DNA of 40,687 nt, taken from Streptomyces sp. DI166 (GTDB lineage: Bacteria; Actinomycetota; Actinomycetes; Streptomycetales; Streptomycetaceae). Below the pieces are notes generated by a model that did no database searches, was not told the DNA's origin, and saw nothing but the letters and a program-made list of their open reading frames with translations. The stretch is taken from assembly GCF_900091315.1 (NCBI RefSeq), contig NZ_FLSP01000080.1, forward strand, positions 1 through 40,687, given 5' to 3'. The translations under genes and the position numbers were made by a program. Shown in pieces: positions 17,404 through 25,459 of this stretch. Position 1 is the stretch's first letter; each line of letters begins with the position of its first letter.

Positions 17404-18675
17404 TCAGACGCGGTAGCGGCGCAACGCGGGGACCGTGAGGGCGAGCACGAGCATCGCCGCCACGACCAGCAGACCGCCGCCCGCGACCGCCTGCCGGGCG
17501 CCGAAGGCGGAACCGGCGGTGCCGTGCAGCACGTCCGCGAGCCGGGGGCCGCCCGCGACGACGACCGTGAACACGCCCTGCATCCGGCCGCGCATCTCGT
17601 CGGTGGCGGCGGACAGCAGGATGGCGCCGCGGAACACCATGGACACCATGTCGGCCACCCCGGCCGCGATCAGGAACGCCACCGCGACCCAGAGGCTGCG
17701 GCTCAGCCCGAACCCGGCAATGGCCAGGCCCCAGGCGACGACGGCGCCGATCACCATCCAGCCGTGCCGCCGGGCCCGGGAGAAGGTGCCGGAGAACAGC
17801 CCGCCCAGCACCGCCCCGACCGGGATCGCCGCGAACAGCAGGCCGAGCGCGAGGCCCTCGCCGTAGGAGCCGTAGGTCTCGGCGGCGAGCTGCGGGAACA
17901 GGGCGCGGGGCATGCCGAGCACCATGGCGATGACATCGGCGAGGAAAGACAGCAGCAGCACCTTGTGCAGGGCGATGTAGCGGAACCCGGCGCCGATCTC
18001 CCGCACCCCGGCCCGGCGCTTGGTCTCCCCCAGCGGCGGCAGCGCGGGCAGCCGGTGCACCGCCCACACGGTGACGCACAGCGCGAGCGCGTCGAGGAGG
18101 TACAGCTCCGGCAGGCCGATCACGGGGATGAGGGCACCGGCCAGCAGGGGCCCGGCGACCAGGCCGGTCTGCATGACGGTCGAGCCGAGGGCGTTCGCGG
18201 CGGCGAGTTCGTCGGCCGGGACGAGCCGGGCGATGGAGGCGTTGCGGGCCGGGGAGTTCAGGCCGAAGAACGCCTGCTGGGCGGCGAGCAGGAGCATCAG
18301 GACCGGCACCGAGTCCAGGCCCGAGACCGCCTGGAGCCAGAACAGCACCGAGGTGACGGCGATGCCGGAGTTGGTGATCAGCAGCAGTCTGCGCCGGTCC
18401 ATGCTGTCGGCGACCGCCCCGCCCCACAGGGCGAACACCACCAGCGGCAGCAGTCCGGCGAGGCTCGCGTAGCCCACCCAGGCGGAGGAGCCGGTGATGT
18501 CGTAGATCTGCTTGGGCACGGCGACGGCGGTGAGCTGGCTGCCGATCGCCGTGACGATCGTCGAGGACCACAGCCGCCGGTAGGCGGGGCGGCGCAGCGG
18601 GCGGGTGTCCATGGTCCAGCGGCGCGGGCCGCGCCGGGGCCGGGCGGGCGGTGTCTGCTGTTCTTCGGTGTCCAC
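17404..18675 (-). CDS. MFS transporter
   Basis: A 423-residue major facilitator with about 12 hydrophobic helices. The first begins after RPAYRRLWSSTIVTAIGSQL, a pattern of the EntS/MFS_3 drug and siderophore exporters. A cytoplasmic motif resembling DSMDRRRLLL lies between helices 2 and 3. A basic proline-rich N-terminus (residues 1-30) precedes the first helix. GTG 18675 is chosen because AGGACC is 5 bases upstream; ATG 18699 and ATG 18612 are alternatives. It converges with the cNMP-domain gene (10 bases apart). Likely proton-coupled efflux; the substrate is unknown. Confidence 0.85.
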   Translation of the reverse strand: MDTEEQQTPPARPRRGPRRWTMDTRPLRRPAYRRLWSSTIVTAIGSQLTAVAVPKQIYDITGSSAWVGYASLAGLLPLVVFALWGGAVADSMDRRRLLLITNSGIAVTSVLFWLQAVSGLDSVPVLMLLLAAQQAFFGLNSPARNASIARLVPADELAAANALGSTVMQTGLVAGPLLAGALIPVIGLPELYLLDALALCVTVWAVHRLPALPPLGETKRRAGVREIGAGFRYIALHKVLLLSFLADVIAMVLGMPRALFPQLAAETYGSYGEGLALGLLFAAIPVGAVLGGLFSGTFSRARRHGWMVIGAVVAWGLAIAGFGLSRSLWVAVAFLIAAGVADMVSMVFRGAILLSAATDEMRGRMQGVFTVVVAGGPRLADVLHGTAGSAFGARQAVAGGGLLVVAAMLVLALTVPALRRYRV

Positions 18676-18772
18676 GGGGGTCCTGGTGGCTCGGCGCAAG
18701 GCTGGTTGCCCAGTACAACTTTTCCGGACCAGGATTCACCATGGCACCGCCCGCCGGGCGTTGGGGGTCGGC

Positions 18773-19387
18773 TCAGCTGCCGGCGATCAGCGTCACCCCG
18801 AGCACGAGCATGGTGGCGGCGACCAGGCCGTCCAGGATCCGCCAGGCGACGGGGCGGGCCAGGTAGGGGCTCAGCAGCCGGGCGCCGAAGCCGAGCGCGG
18901 CGAACCAGCAGAGGCTGGCGACGGCGGCACCGAGCCCGAAGGTCCAGCGCAGCTCGCCCCGGTCGGCGGCGATGGAGCCGAGCAGGAAGACGGTGTCGAG
19001 GTAGACGTGCGGGTTGAGCCAGGTCAGGGCGAGGCAGGTGAGCACCGCCCGGCGCAGTGAGCCCGCCGCCTCCCCGTCCGCCTTCAGCGCGCCCTCGGGG
19101 CGGAACACGCGCCGGGCGGCGAGCAGCCCGTAGGCGATCAGGAACGCGCCGCCGACCCAGCCGACCACGGTCAGCACCGCGGGCCAGGCCACGACCACCG
19201 CCCCGACGCCGCCGACCCCGAGCGCGATCAGGACGACGTCGGACAGGGCGCAGATGCCGACGACGGCGAGGACCGCGTCGCGGCGGATCCCCTGGCGCAG
19301 GACGAAGGCGTTCTGGGCGCCGATGGCGACGATGAGCGAGAGACCGGTGCCGAATCCGGCGGCGGCCGTGGCGAGTGCGGTGGACAT
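18773..19387 (-). CDS. LysE/ArgO family amino acid exporter
   Basis: A 204-residue inner-membrane protein with about six helices. It begins GFGTGLSLIVAIGAQNAFVLRQG, the classical LysE/ArgO signature, and has LALTWLNPHVYLDTVFLLGS near residue 125, also strongly conserved. These proteins export lysine or arginine when intracellular levels rise. The gene is divergent from a LysR-type regulator of the LysG/ArgP kind, the standard arrangement for controlled basic amino acid export. The two starts are 69 bases apart, with a dyad in between. Confidence 0.93.
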   Translation of the reverse strand: MSTALATAAAGFGTGLSLIVAIGAQNAFVLRQGIRRDAVLAVVGICALSDVVLIALGVGGVGAVVVAWPAVLTVVGWVGGAFLIAYGLLAARRVFRPEGALKADGEAAGSLRRAVLTCLALTWLNPHVYLDTVFLLGSIAADRGELRWTFGLGAAVASLCWFAALGFGARLLSPYLARPVAWRILDGLVAATMLVLGVTLIAGS

Positions 19388-19423
19388 GGTGTCGACGTTA
19401 GGGACGCCTGGATCATGTGTGCA

Positions 19424-19449
19424 GCTAAAGATTCTTACGTACCATTAGC
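19424..19449. promoter_or_regulatory. Dyad between lysE and lysR-type genes, candidate LysG/ArgP site
   Basis: GCTAA (19424-19428) and TTAGC (19445-19449) form inverted arms 16 bases apart in the 69-base intergenic region. The interval is unusually AT-rich for this window. LysR-type regulators bind such interrupted dyads and act on the divergent target. The arms are short, so chance is possible. Confidence 0.5.
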
Positions 19450-19456
19450 ACTCGTG

Positions 19457-20353
19457 ATGGTTTCGGAGCTTCCCCTGGACCAGGTGCGGACCCTGCTCGC
19501 GGTGGTGGACGAGGGGACGTTCGACGCGGCGGCGGCCGCCCTGCACGTGACGCCGTCGGCGGTCAGCCAGCGGGTCAAGGCCCTCGAACAGCGCACCGGG
19601 CGCGTGCTGCTGGTGCGCTCCAAGCCGGTGCGGCCCACCGAGTCCGGCGCGGTCGTGGTCCGGTTCGCCCGGCAGCTCGCCCGGCTGGAGCGGGACGCGC
19701 GCGCCGAGCTGGGCATGGGCGGCGCCGAGGAGGAGGCGACGCGGGTGTCGGTCGCGGTGAACGCCGACTCGCTGGCGACCTGGTTCCTCGACGCCCTCAC
19801 CGCCGTACCGGCCGAGCCCCGGCTCTGCTTCGAGCTGCGCCGGGAGGACGAGGCGCATACGGCGGCGCTGCTCAGGGAGGGGCTGGTGATGGCGGCGGTG
19901 ACCTCGGCGTCCGAGGCGGTGGCCGGGTGCTCGGTGCGGCCGCTGGGGAAGATGCGGTACCTGGCCGCCGCGAGCCCGGACTTCGCCGAGCGGTTCCTTC
20001 ACGGGCCGCTGTCGCGGACGCTGCCGCGTGCGCCGGTGGTGACCTTCGACCGCAGTGACGAACTCCAGGACCGGTTCCTGCGACGGCTGCGGCCGGAGGC
20101 GGGCGCGGCGGTGCGGCACCAGATCCCCACCTCGGAGGGGTTCCTGGCGGCCGTGCGGGCCGGGCTCGGCTGGGGGATGGTGCCGGAGATCCAGGCGGGG
20201 GAGCTGCTGCGCACCGGGCGGCTGGTCCCGCTCGCGCCGGACCGGCCGCTGGACGTTCCGCTGTACTGGCAGCAGTGGAAGCTGGACTCCCCCGCACTGG
20301 CCGCGGTCGCGGACGCGGCGGCGCGGACGGCGGAGCGGGCGCTGCGCCCTTGA
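19457..20353 (+). CDS. LysR family regulator of the LysG/ArgP type
   Basis: A 298-residue LysR-type transcription factor. The N-terminal winged helix-turn-helix (residues about 5-65) reads LDQVRTLLAVVDEGTFDAAA, then LHVTPSAVSQRVKALEQRTG, which matches ArgP/LysG closely. The effector domain follows, with TSEGFLAAVRAGLGWGMVPE near residue 230. The expected role is to activate the divergent lysE gene when lysine or arginine accumulates. ATG 19457 is preferred; GTG 19454 is directly adjacent, and an upstream ORF extension to 19415 would run through the regulatory region. It converges with the lactonase-like gene, 9 bases apart. Confidence 0.93.
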   Translation: MVSELPLDQVRTLLAVVDEGTFDAAAAALHVTPSAVSQRVKALEQRTGRVLLVRSKPVRPTESGAVVVRFARQLARLERDARAELGMGGAEEEATRVSVAVNADSLATWFLDALTAVPAEPRLCFELRREDEAHTAALLREGLVMAAVTSASEAVAGCSVRPLGKMRYLAAASPDFAERFLHGPLSRTLPRAPVVTFDRSDELQDRFLRRLRPEAGAAVRHQIPTSEGFLAAVRAGLGWGMVPEIQAGELLRTGRLVPLAPDRPLDVPLYWQQWKLDSPALAAVADAAARTAERALRP

Positions 20354-20362
20354 AGCGGTGGG

Positions 20363-21154
20363 TCAGTCCCAGACGGCGCCGTCGTGCGGGAGGGCGGCGA
20401 AGTGGTCGGGGTCGTGGGACAGGAAGATGCGCACGCCCGCCCGTGCCAGGGCTCGGATGCGGCCGTAGGTGAGCAGTTTCTGCTCGATGTTCCAGTCGCT
20501 GGTCATGGGGACGTTCCCCTCCAGCGCCTCCTGGAGGTGCGCGGCGTCGCCGAGGAAGGCGATCCGGCCCTGGTTGTCCAGGTCCAGCACGATCCCCTGG
20601 TGGCCGGGGGTGTGGCCGGTCGTGCGGAACACGCGCACGGAGCCGTCGAGGAACAGGTCGGTGTCACCGTCGAGTTCGAGGAAGTCGAAGCCGCGGGTGT
20701 CCCTGATGTCGTTGTACGCGTACCCGCGTGCCGTCCAGCGGTCGGGCCACCAGGCGTGGCGCAGTTCGTCGTGCTGGACCACGTGCACGGCGTCGGGGAA
20801 GTAGCCCATGCCGCCCGCGTGGTCGAGGTGGAGGTGGGAGTAGATCACGTAGGCGATGTCGGAGGTGCGGTGGCCGAGGCGCCCGAGCTGGGCGTCGACG
20901 GCGTGTTCCCGGGTGAAGCCCTGGGCACCGTACGCCTCGCGCAGGCCGGGGCCCCAGTGGGTTTCGGCGGTCTCGGGGTCGGCCACCAGGTGGTTGATGC
21001 CGGTGTCGAAGAGGATCAGCCCGTGGTCGGCGTGCTCGATGACGGCCACCGTCGACGGGATGGTGACGGTGCCGCTCGCCCCGTACATGAGGTCGCCCTT
21101 CGACATGGTGAAGGGTCCCGCGTCCACGGCCGTCACTCTCAGTTTCGCAGCCAC
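20363..21154 (-). CDS. N-acyl homoserine lactonase-like metallo-beta-lactamase-fold hydrolase
   Basis: About 263 residues of a dinuclear zinc hydrolase. All expected metal ligands are seen: SHLHLDHAGGM, then TGHTPGHQG, FLGDAAH and LSHDPDHF. The order and spacing resemble AiiA-type AHL lactonases, which open the lactone ring of quorum signals; other lactones are possible substrates. The start is uncertain. GTG 21154 gives MAAKLRVTAVDAG with GGGGA 11 bases upstream; GTG 21160 and ATG 21190 are in the same frame. It sits downstream of the TetR gene on the same strand (about 70 bases) and may be cotranscribed with it. Confidence 0.8.
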   Translation of the reverse strand: MAAKLRVTAVDAGPFTMSKGDLMYGASGTVTIPSTVAVIEHADHGLILFDTGINHLVADPETAETHWGPGLREAYGAQGFTREHAVDAQLGRLGHRTSDIAYVIYSHLHLDHAGGMGYFPDAVHVVQHDELRHAWWPDRWTARGYAYNDIRDTRGFDFLELDGDTDLFLDGSVRVFRTTGHTPGHQGIVLDLDNQGRIAFLGDAAHLQEALEGNVPMTSDWNIEQKLLTYGRIRALARAGVRIFLSHDPDHFAALPHDGAVWD

Positions 21155-21224
21155 GAGCACCACCGTCCCCGTACCGCTACCTAAGCCCATGGCACCACGC
21201 GCGGGGTGGGTTCGCCTCCCGCAG

Positions 21225-21932
21225 TCAGTCGGTGACGGCCTCCAGCCGGGCCTCGGCGCTGTCCAGCAGCATCTCCAGGGCCGTCGGGTAGGCGCTGGTC
21301 ACCATGCGGGTCGCCAGCAGGGGCGCGGCCTCGGCGATCCGGGGGTGGCTGGTGCGGGGCAGCCGGGCGTACGTCGAGCGCCACATCTCCTCGTCGGCGC
21401 GCTGCGAGGCGCTGGGCAGGGCCAGGGAGGCGGCGTCCAGGGCGGCGAAGGCCAGCGTCTGGTCGATGAAGGCGTGGTAGATCCGCACCGTCTCCGGCAG
21501 TGGGAATCCGGCGGTGCGCAGGACGTCCAGGACGGCCTCGTCGGCGGCCAGCTCGTTGGCGCGGCCGGTGACACGGTTGGTGGTGAGCAGGGCGGCCTGC
21601 GGGTGGGAGACGTAGGCGGCGTGGATGCGCAGGCCCACCTCCTTGAGGTCGGCGCGCCACTCTCCCGTGCGCCGCCAGCCCTTGAGGGCCTGGCCGATCA
21701 GCGCGTCGCCTATGGCGAGGGTGAGGTCGTCCATGCCGCGGAAGTAGCGGTACAGGGTGCTCGGGTCGGCGTCCAGGGCCAGGCCCAGGCGGCGGGCGGT
21801 GAGCCCGGCGCTGCCGTGCTCACGCAGCAGCCGCAGCGCGGTCTCCACGATCAGCGCCTCGGACAGCACGGTGCCGCTCTTGGTCGGGCGGCGCCGACGC
21901 CGCTTCTCCTCGGGGACCACCGGTTTGGGCAT
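21225..21932 (-). CDS. TetR family transcriptional regulator
   Basis: A 235-residue regulator. A basic N-terminus (EEKRRRRRPTKSG) is followed by a TetR helix-turn-helix: VETALRLLREHGSAGLTARR, then LDADPSTLYRYFRGMDDL (residues about 25-75). The C-terminal ligand domain (90-235) has the helical layout of the TetR C-terminal families, with a stretch YHAFIDQTLAFAALDAASL near residue 150. It is divergent from the saccharopine-dehydrogenase-like gene, so it may control that gene, itself and the lactonase-like gene downstream. Confidence 0.88.
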   Translation of the reverse strand: MPKPVVPEEKRRRRRPTKSGTVLSEALIVETALRLLREHGSAGLTARRLGLALDADPSTLYRYFRGMDDLTLAIGDALIGQALKGWRRTGEWRADLKEVGLRIHAAYVSHPQAALLTTNRVTGRANELAADEAVLDVLRTAGFPLPETVRIYHAFIDQTLAFAALDAASLALPSASQRADEEMWRSTYARLPRTSHPRIAEAAPLLATRMVTSAYPTALEMLLDSAEARLEAVTD

Positions 21933-21971
21933 GCCCGCTCCCTCTCACCCGTTCGGCTTATGCCAACGCCA

Positions 21972-22001
21972 TTGACCTTAACCGAGGGGCGGGCGTTGTA
22001 T
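21972..22001 (+). promoter_or_regulatory. Candidate sigma-70-type promoter for the saccharopine dehydrogenase-like gene
   Basis: TTGACC (21972-21977) and TTGTAT (21996-22001) are separated by 18 bases, about 50 bases before ATG 22052. The -35 is near consensus. AACGCC (21965-21970) and GGCGTT (21992-21997) form a dyad around it that the divergent TetR protein could use. Both are inferred from sequence only. Confidence 0.4.
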
Positions 22002-22051
22002 CTCTCCCAGGGGCCCCTCGTTCCGCCACCTCCAGCAGGGAGTTCTCGATC

Positions 22052-23266
22052 ATGCGTGTACTGCTCGTGGGCGCCGGCGGTGTCGGCACCGCCGTCACCC
22101 GTATCGCCGCCCGCCGCCCGTTCTTCGAGGCGATGGTGGTCGCCGACTACGACCCGAAGCGGGCCGAGGCGGCCGTCGCCCACGTCGGCGACCCCCGCTT
22201 CACCGCCGAGCGCATCGACGCCGGCGACCAGGAAGCGGTGACCGAGCTGCTGCGCCGCCACTCCTGCGACGTGCTGCTCAACGCCACCGACCCGCGCTTC
22301 GTGATGCCGCTGTTCCGGGCGGCAAGGGCGGCCGGGGCCGGCTATCTCGACATGGCGATGTCGCTGTCGCGCCCGCACCCCGAGCGCCCGTACGCGCAGT
22401 GCGGGGTCAAGCTCGGCGACGAGCAGTTCGCCGAGGCCGACGACTGGGCGAAGGACGGCCTGCTCGCCCTGGTCGGCATCGGTGTGGAGCCGGGCCTGTC
22501 GGACGTCTTCGCCCGGTACGCGGCCGACGAACTCTTCGACGAGATCGAGGAGATTGGTGTCCGCGACGGCGCGAATCTCACCGTGGACGGCTACGACTTC
22601 GCGCCCTCCTTCAGCATCTGGACCACCATCGAGGAGTGCCTGAACCCGCCGGTCGTCTACGAGGCCGACCGGGGCTGGTTCACCACCGAGCCCTTCAGCG
22701 AGCCCGAGGTGTTCGACTTCCCCGAGGGCATCGGCCCGGTGGAGTGCGTGAACGTCGAGCACGAGGAGGTGCTGCTGGTGCCTCGCTGGGTCGACGCGCG
22801 CCGCGTCACCTTCAAGTACGGCCTGGGCGAGGAGTTCGTCAACACGCTCAAGACCCTGCACCTGCTGGGCCTGGACCGCACCGAGCCGGTGACCGTGCCG
22901 GGTCCCGACGGGCCCGTGAAGGTCTCGCCCCGGGACGTGGTGGCCGCCTGTCTGCCCGACCCGGCGACCCTGGGCGACCGGATGCGCGGCAAGACCTGCG
23001 CGGGCACCTGGGTGCGGGGAACGAAGGACGGGGCGCCGCGCGAGGTGTACCTGTACCACGTCGTCGACAACGAGTGGTCGATGGCCGAGTACGGCAGCCA
23101 GGCCGTGGTGTGGCAGACGGCCGTGAACCCGGTCGTCGCGCTCGAACTCCTCGCCACCGGCGCCTGGTCGGGCTCCGGGGTGCTCGGCCCCGAGGCGTTC
23201 CCGGCCCACCCGTTCCTGGACCTGCTGACCGAGTACGGCACTCCCTGGGGCCTGCGCGAGCAGTGA
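22052..23266 (+). CDS. Saccharopine dehydrogenase family NAD(P)-binding protein
   Basis: A 404-residue oxidoreductase with an N-terminal Rossmann motif MRVLLVGAGGVGTAV and the saccharopine dehydrogenase pattern, including ATDPRFVMPLFRAARAAGAGYLDMA (cofactor domain, near residue 75-100; only part quoted). The substrate domain contains GVEPGLSDVFARYAADEL and VNVEHEEVLLVPRW. Relatives act as saccharopine reductase, lysine dehydrogenase or carboxynorspermidine synthase, so a lysine or polyamine substrate is likely but not proven. GGGAG lies before ATG 22052. It is controlled, probably, by the divergent TetR regulator. Confidence 0.8.
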   Translation: MRVLLVGAGGVGTAVTRIAARRPFFEAMVVADYDPKRAEAAVAHVGDPRFTAERIDAGDQEAVTELLRRHSCDVLLNATDPRFVMPLFRAARAAGAGYLDMAMSLSRPHPERPYAQCGVKLGDEQFAEADDWAKDGLLALVGIGVEPGLSDVFARYAADELFDEIEEIGVRDGANLTVDGYDFAPSFSIWTTIEECLNPPVVYEADRGWFTTEPFSEPEVFDFPEGIGPVECVNVEHEEVLLVPRWVDARRVTFKYGLGEEFVNTLKTLHLLGLDRTEPVTVPGPDGPVKVSPRDVVAACLPDPATLGDRMRGKTCAGTWVRGTKDGAPREVYLYHVVDNEWSMAEYGSQAVVWQTAVNPVVALELLATGAWSGSGVLGPEAFPAHPFLDLLTEYGTPWGLREQ

Positions 23267-23400
23267 CCCGAGGGGCGGTCCGGCACCAGCGGTTTCACTC
23301 CCGCACCGGCAGATGACCCGAAGTCGCGTATCGACAGGTGCCCCGAAAGGGAGTAAAGCATCCGAAAGGGCACGTACGACTTCGATCGCAGGTGACTTCG

Positions 23401-23679
23401 ATGGACGACTGGCGCGACCGTGCCGCATGCCGCCGTGAGGATCCCGATCTCTTCTTCCCGATCGGCACCTCCGGCCCGGCCCTGATCCAGACGGCGCGGG
23501 CGAAGGCGGTCTGCGGACGGTGCCCGGTGCGCGAGCGGTGTCTGCGCTGGGCACTGGAGACCGGGCAGGCCGTGGGGGTGTGGGGCGGCACGAGCGAGGT
23601 CGAACGGCTGGCGCTGCGGCGCCGGGCGCCGGCCTTCAGTCCTCCTGGGGTGCCTCCCCGGCCGGCAGCCGGAGCGTGA
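23401..23679 (+). CDS. WhiB family iron-sulfur transcriptional regulator
   Basis: A 92-residue WhiB-like protein with the four iron-sulfur ligands Cys10, Cys38, Cys41 and Cys47 (AVCGRCPVRERC) and the GVWGGTSEVER turn at residues 59-69. A basic segment (LRRRAP) follows, fitting DNA binding with a sigma factor. Start ATG 23401 is preferred to the long upstream frame (23338) because MDDWRDRAACRRED is a typical beginning and AGGTGA lies upstream. Its last 44 bases overlap the end of the convergent sensor kinase gene. The short length resembles WblE-type members; the exact subgroup is uncertain. Confidence 0.9.
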   Translation: MDDWRDRAACRREDPDLFFPIGTSGPALIQTARAKAVCGRCPVRERCLRWALETGQAVGVWGGTSEVERLALRRRAPAFSPPGVPPRPAAGA

Positions 23680-25459
23680 ACACCGAGCCGCTGCCGGGTT
23701 CGCTGCTCGCCTCGGCCGTGCCGCCGTGCGCGGCCAGCAGGTGCCGGACGATGGGCAGCCCGAGGCCACTGCCTCCGGTGCGGCGGCTGCGGGACTTCTC
23801 CGAGCGCCAGAACCGGTCGAAGACGTGCGGCAGTTCGTCGGCGGCGATCCCGGTGCCGGTGTCGGTGACGTCCAGGACGACCTCGTCGTCCTCACGGCGG
23901 GCGGCCAGGGTGACAGTGCCGCCAGGCGGGGTGTGGCGCAGGGCGTTGGAGACCAGGTTGCCGAGCGCCTGCCGCATCCGGACCGGGTCGGCGTCCAGCC
24001 AGGGCGTGCCGTCGGCGGCGGTGCGCAGGGTGACACCGGCCGCGTCGGCGGCGACGCGGTGGGCGGCGGCGACCTGGTCGAGGAGTTCGTCGGCGCGGAC
24101 CGGCTCGCGGTGCAGCCGCAGGGTGCCGGCGTCGGCGTCGGCGAGGTCCTGAAGGTCGTCGATGACGCGCTGGAGGACGACCGCCTCCTCGTGCAGGGAG
24201 GCGAGCAGGGCTGGTTCGGGTGCCACCACGCCGTCGCGGGTGACCTCCAGCCAGCCGCGGATGTTGGTCAGCGGGCTGCGCAGTTCGTGCGCGATGTCGC
24301 TGACCATGGCCTTGCGCTGGTCCTCCAGTTTGGCGCGGCGGTCGGTGAGTTCGTTGAAGGCGGCGGCGAGGATGCCGGTCTCGTCGCGGGTGGTGACGGG
24401 CACCCGGACGTGCCGGTCCGGCGGCTGCTGGGCGGCCTCGGTGAGCGCGCGCAGCGGCCGTACCAGGCGGGTGGCGACGACCGCGGTCACCGCGACCGTG
24501 ACGGCGAGGACCAGGCCGGTGGCGAGGGCGACCTTGGACCAGTTGGCCGGGGACAGGTCGAAGCGCACGGCGGGGCGGTCCCCGATGCCGAGGTACAGGT
24601 CGGCGGGCGGGGCGACGTAGGGGTCGAGCTGGGCGCGCAGGGCCTGGTCGGTGCACTCCTGCGCCTGGCGCCGGTCGCTCGCCCCCGTCGGGAGCTTGCC
24701 CAGCACGTACCGGCTGTCCACGGCGGGCCCCCGGTCGTCCACGAAGTAGGCCAGCGGGCCGGGGACGTCGAGTTCGCGCCCGTCCAGGCACTCCCGGGCG
24801 CGCTCGGTGAGGTCGTCCAGTGCCTTCTTCTCGGTGGGTGTGGGGTTGTTGAGCAGTCCGTCGGCGCACTCCACGGGCACGTAGTCGAGGGTGCTGCCGT
24901 CGTCGTCGGTGAGCACCGGCCGGCCGCTCGGGGTACGTGCGACGGTCGCCTGGACGCCGTAGCGGTCGAAGCAGAGACGTCGTTTGTCGGCGAGCACGTC
25001 GAGTCGATCGCGTTCGGCCTTCGGCAGCCGGTACGGGCCGACGACCCGGGGATCGATACCGTCGCGCTGGGCGCCGCGGTCGGTGTGGGTGTCGACGTTG
25101 AGCGGGTCGACGGTGGCGGCGGCGCGCGGCGGCAGCGGGGTGCCGGGGGCCGCCGAGTCGGCGATCACCTCGCGGCCGGGGCCGCCGGTCAGGGCGATGC
25201 GTCGGCCGATCCGGGCGGACAGCTCGCGCAGGGTGCCCTCGACGCCCTTCCATCCGGGGTGGGTGGCCGCGTAGCCGCTCAGCTCGTTCAGGACGTCCAT
25301 GTCGTCAGCGAGGACCTGGCCCTGTTCCTCGCGCAGGGCGCGGGTGGTGGTCTCCACCGCCAGCCAGGCCGTGGCCGCCACCGAGCACACCGCGATCAGC
25401 ACGGAGGTGATCAGCAGCCGGACCAGGAGCCGCTTGCGCAGCGGTATGCCGGACCTCAT
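23636..25459 (-). CDS. Two-component sensor histidine kinase
   Basis: A 607-residue membrane kinase. One helix is at about residues 11-33, an extracytoplasmic domain of about 275 residues follows, and a second helix is at 309-333. A HAMP segment, the H box DIAHELRSPLTNIRG (His391) and a GHKL domain with GNLVSNALRHTPPGG and DTGTGIAADELPHVFDRFWR come next. The sensor domain carries four cysteines (163, 198, 224, 269) that may form two disulfides, an inference. The ATG overlaps the stop of the response regulator gene (ATGA), so translation is coupled. With the L,D-transpeptidase gene first in the operon, a cell-wall signal is the best guess. Confidence 0.92.
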   Translation of the reverse strand: MRSGIPLRKRLLVRLLITSVLIAVCSVAATAWLAVETTTRALREEQGQVLADDMDVLNELSGYAATHPGWKGVEGTLRELSARIGRRIALTGGPGREVIADSAAPGTPLPPRAAATVDPLNVDTHTDRGAQRDGIDPRVVGPYRLPKAERDRLDVLADKRRLCFDRYGVQATVARTPSGRPVLTDDDGSTLDYVPVECADGLLNNPTPTEKKALDDLTERARECLDGRELDVPGPLAYFVDDRGPAVDSRYVLGKLPTGASDRRQAQECTDQALRAQLDPYVAPPADLYLGIGDRPAVRFDLSPANWSKVALATGLVLAVTVAVTAVVATRLVRPLRALTEAAQQPPDRHVRVPVTTRDETGILAAAFNELTDRRAKLEDQRKAMVSDIAHELRSPLTNIRGWLEVTRDGVVAPEPALLASLHEEAVVLQRVIDDLQDLADADAGTLRLHREPVRADELLDQVAAAHRVAADAAGVTLRTAADGTPWLDADPVRMRQALGNLVSNALRHTPPGGTVTLAARREDDEVVLDVTDTGTGIAADELPHVFDRFWRSEKSRSRRTGGSGLGLPIVRHLLAAHGGTAEASSEPGSGSVFTLRLPAGEAPQED

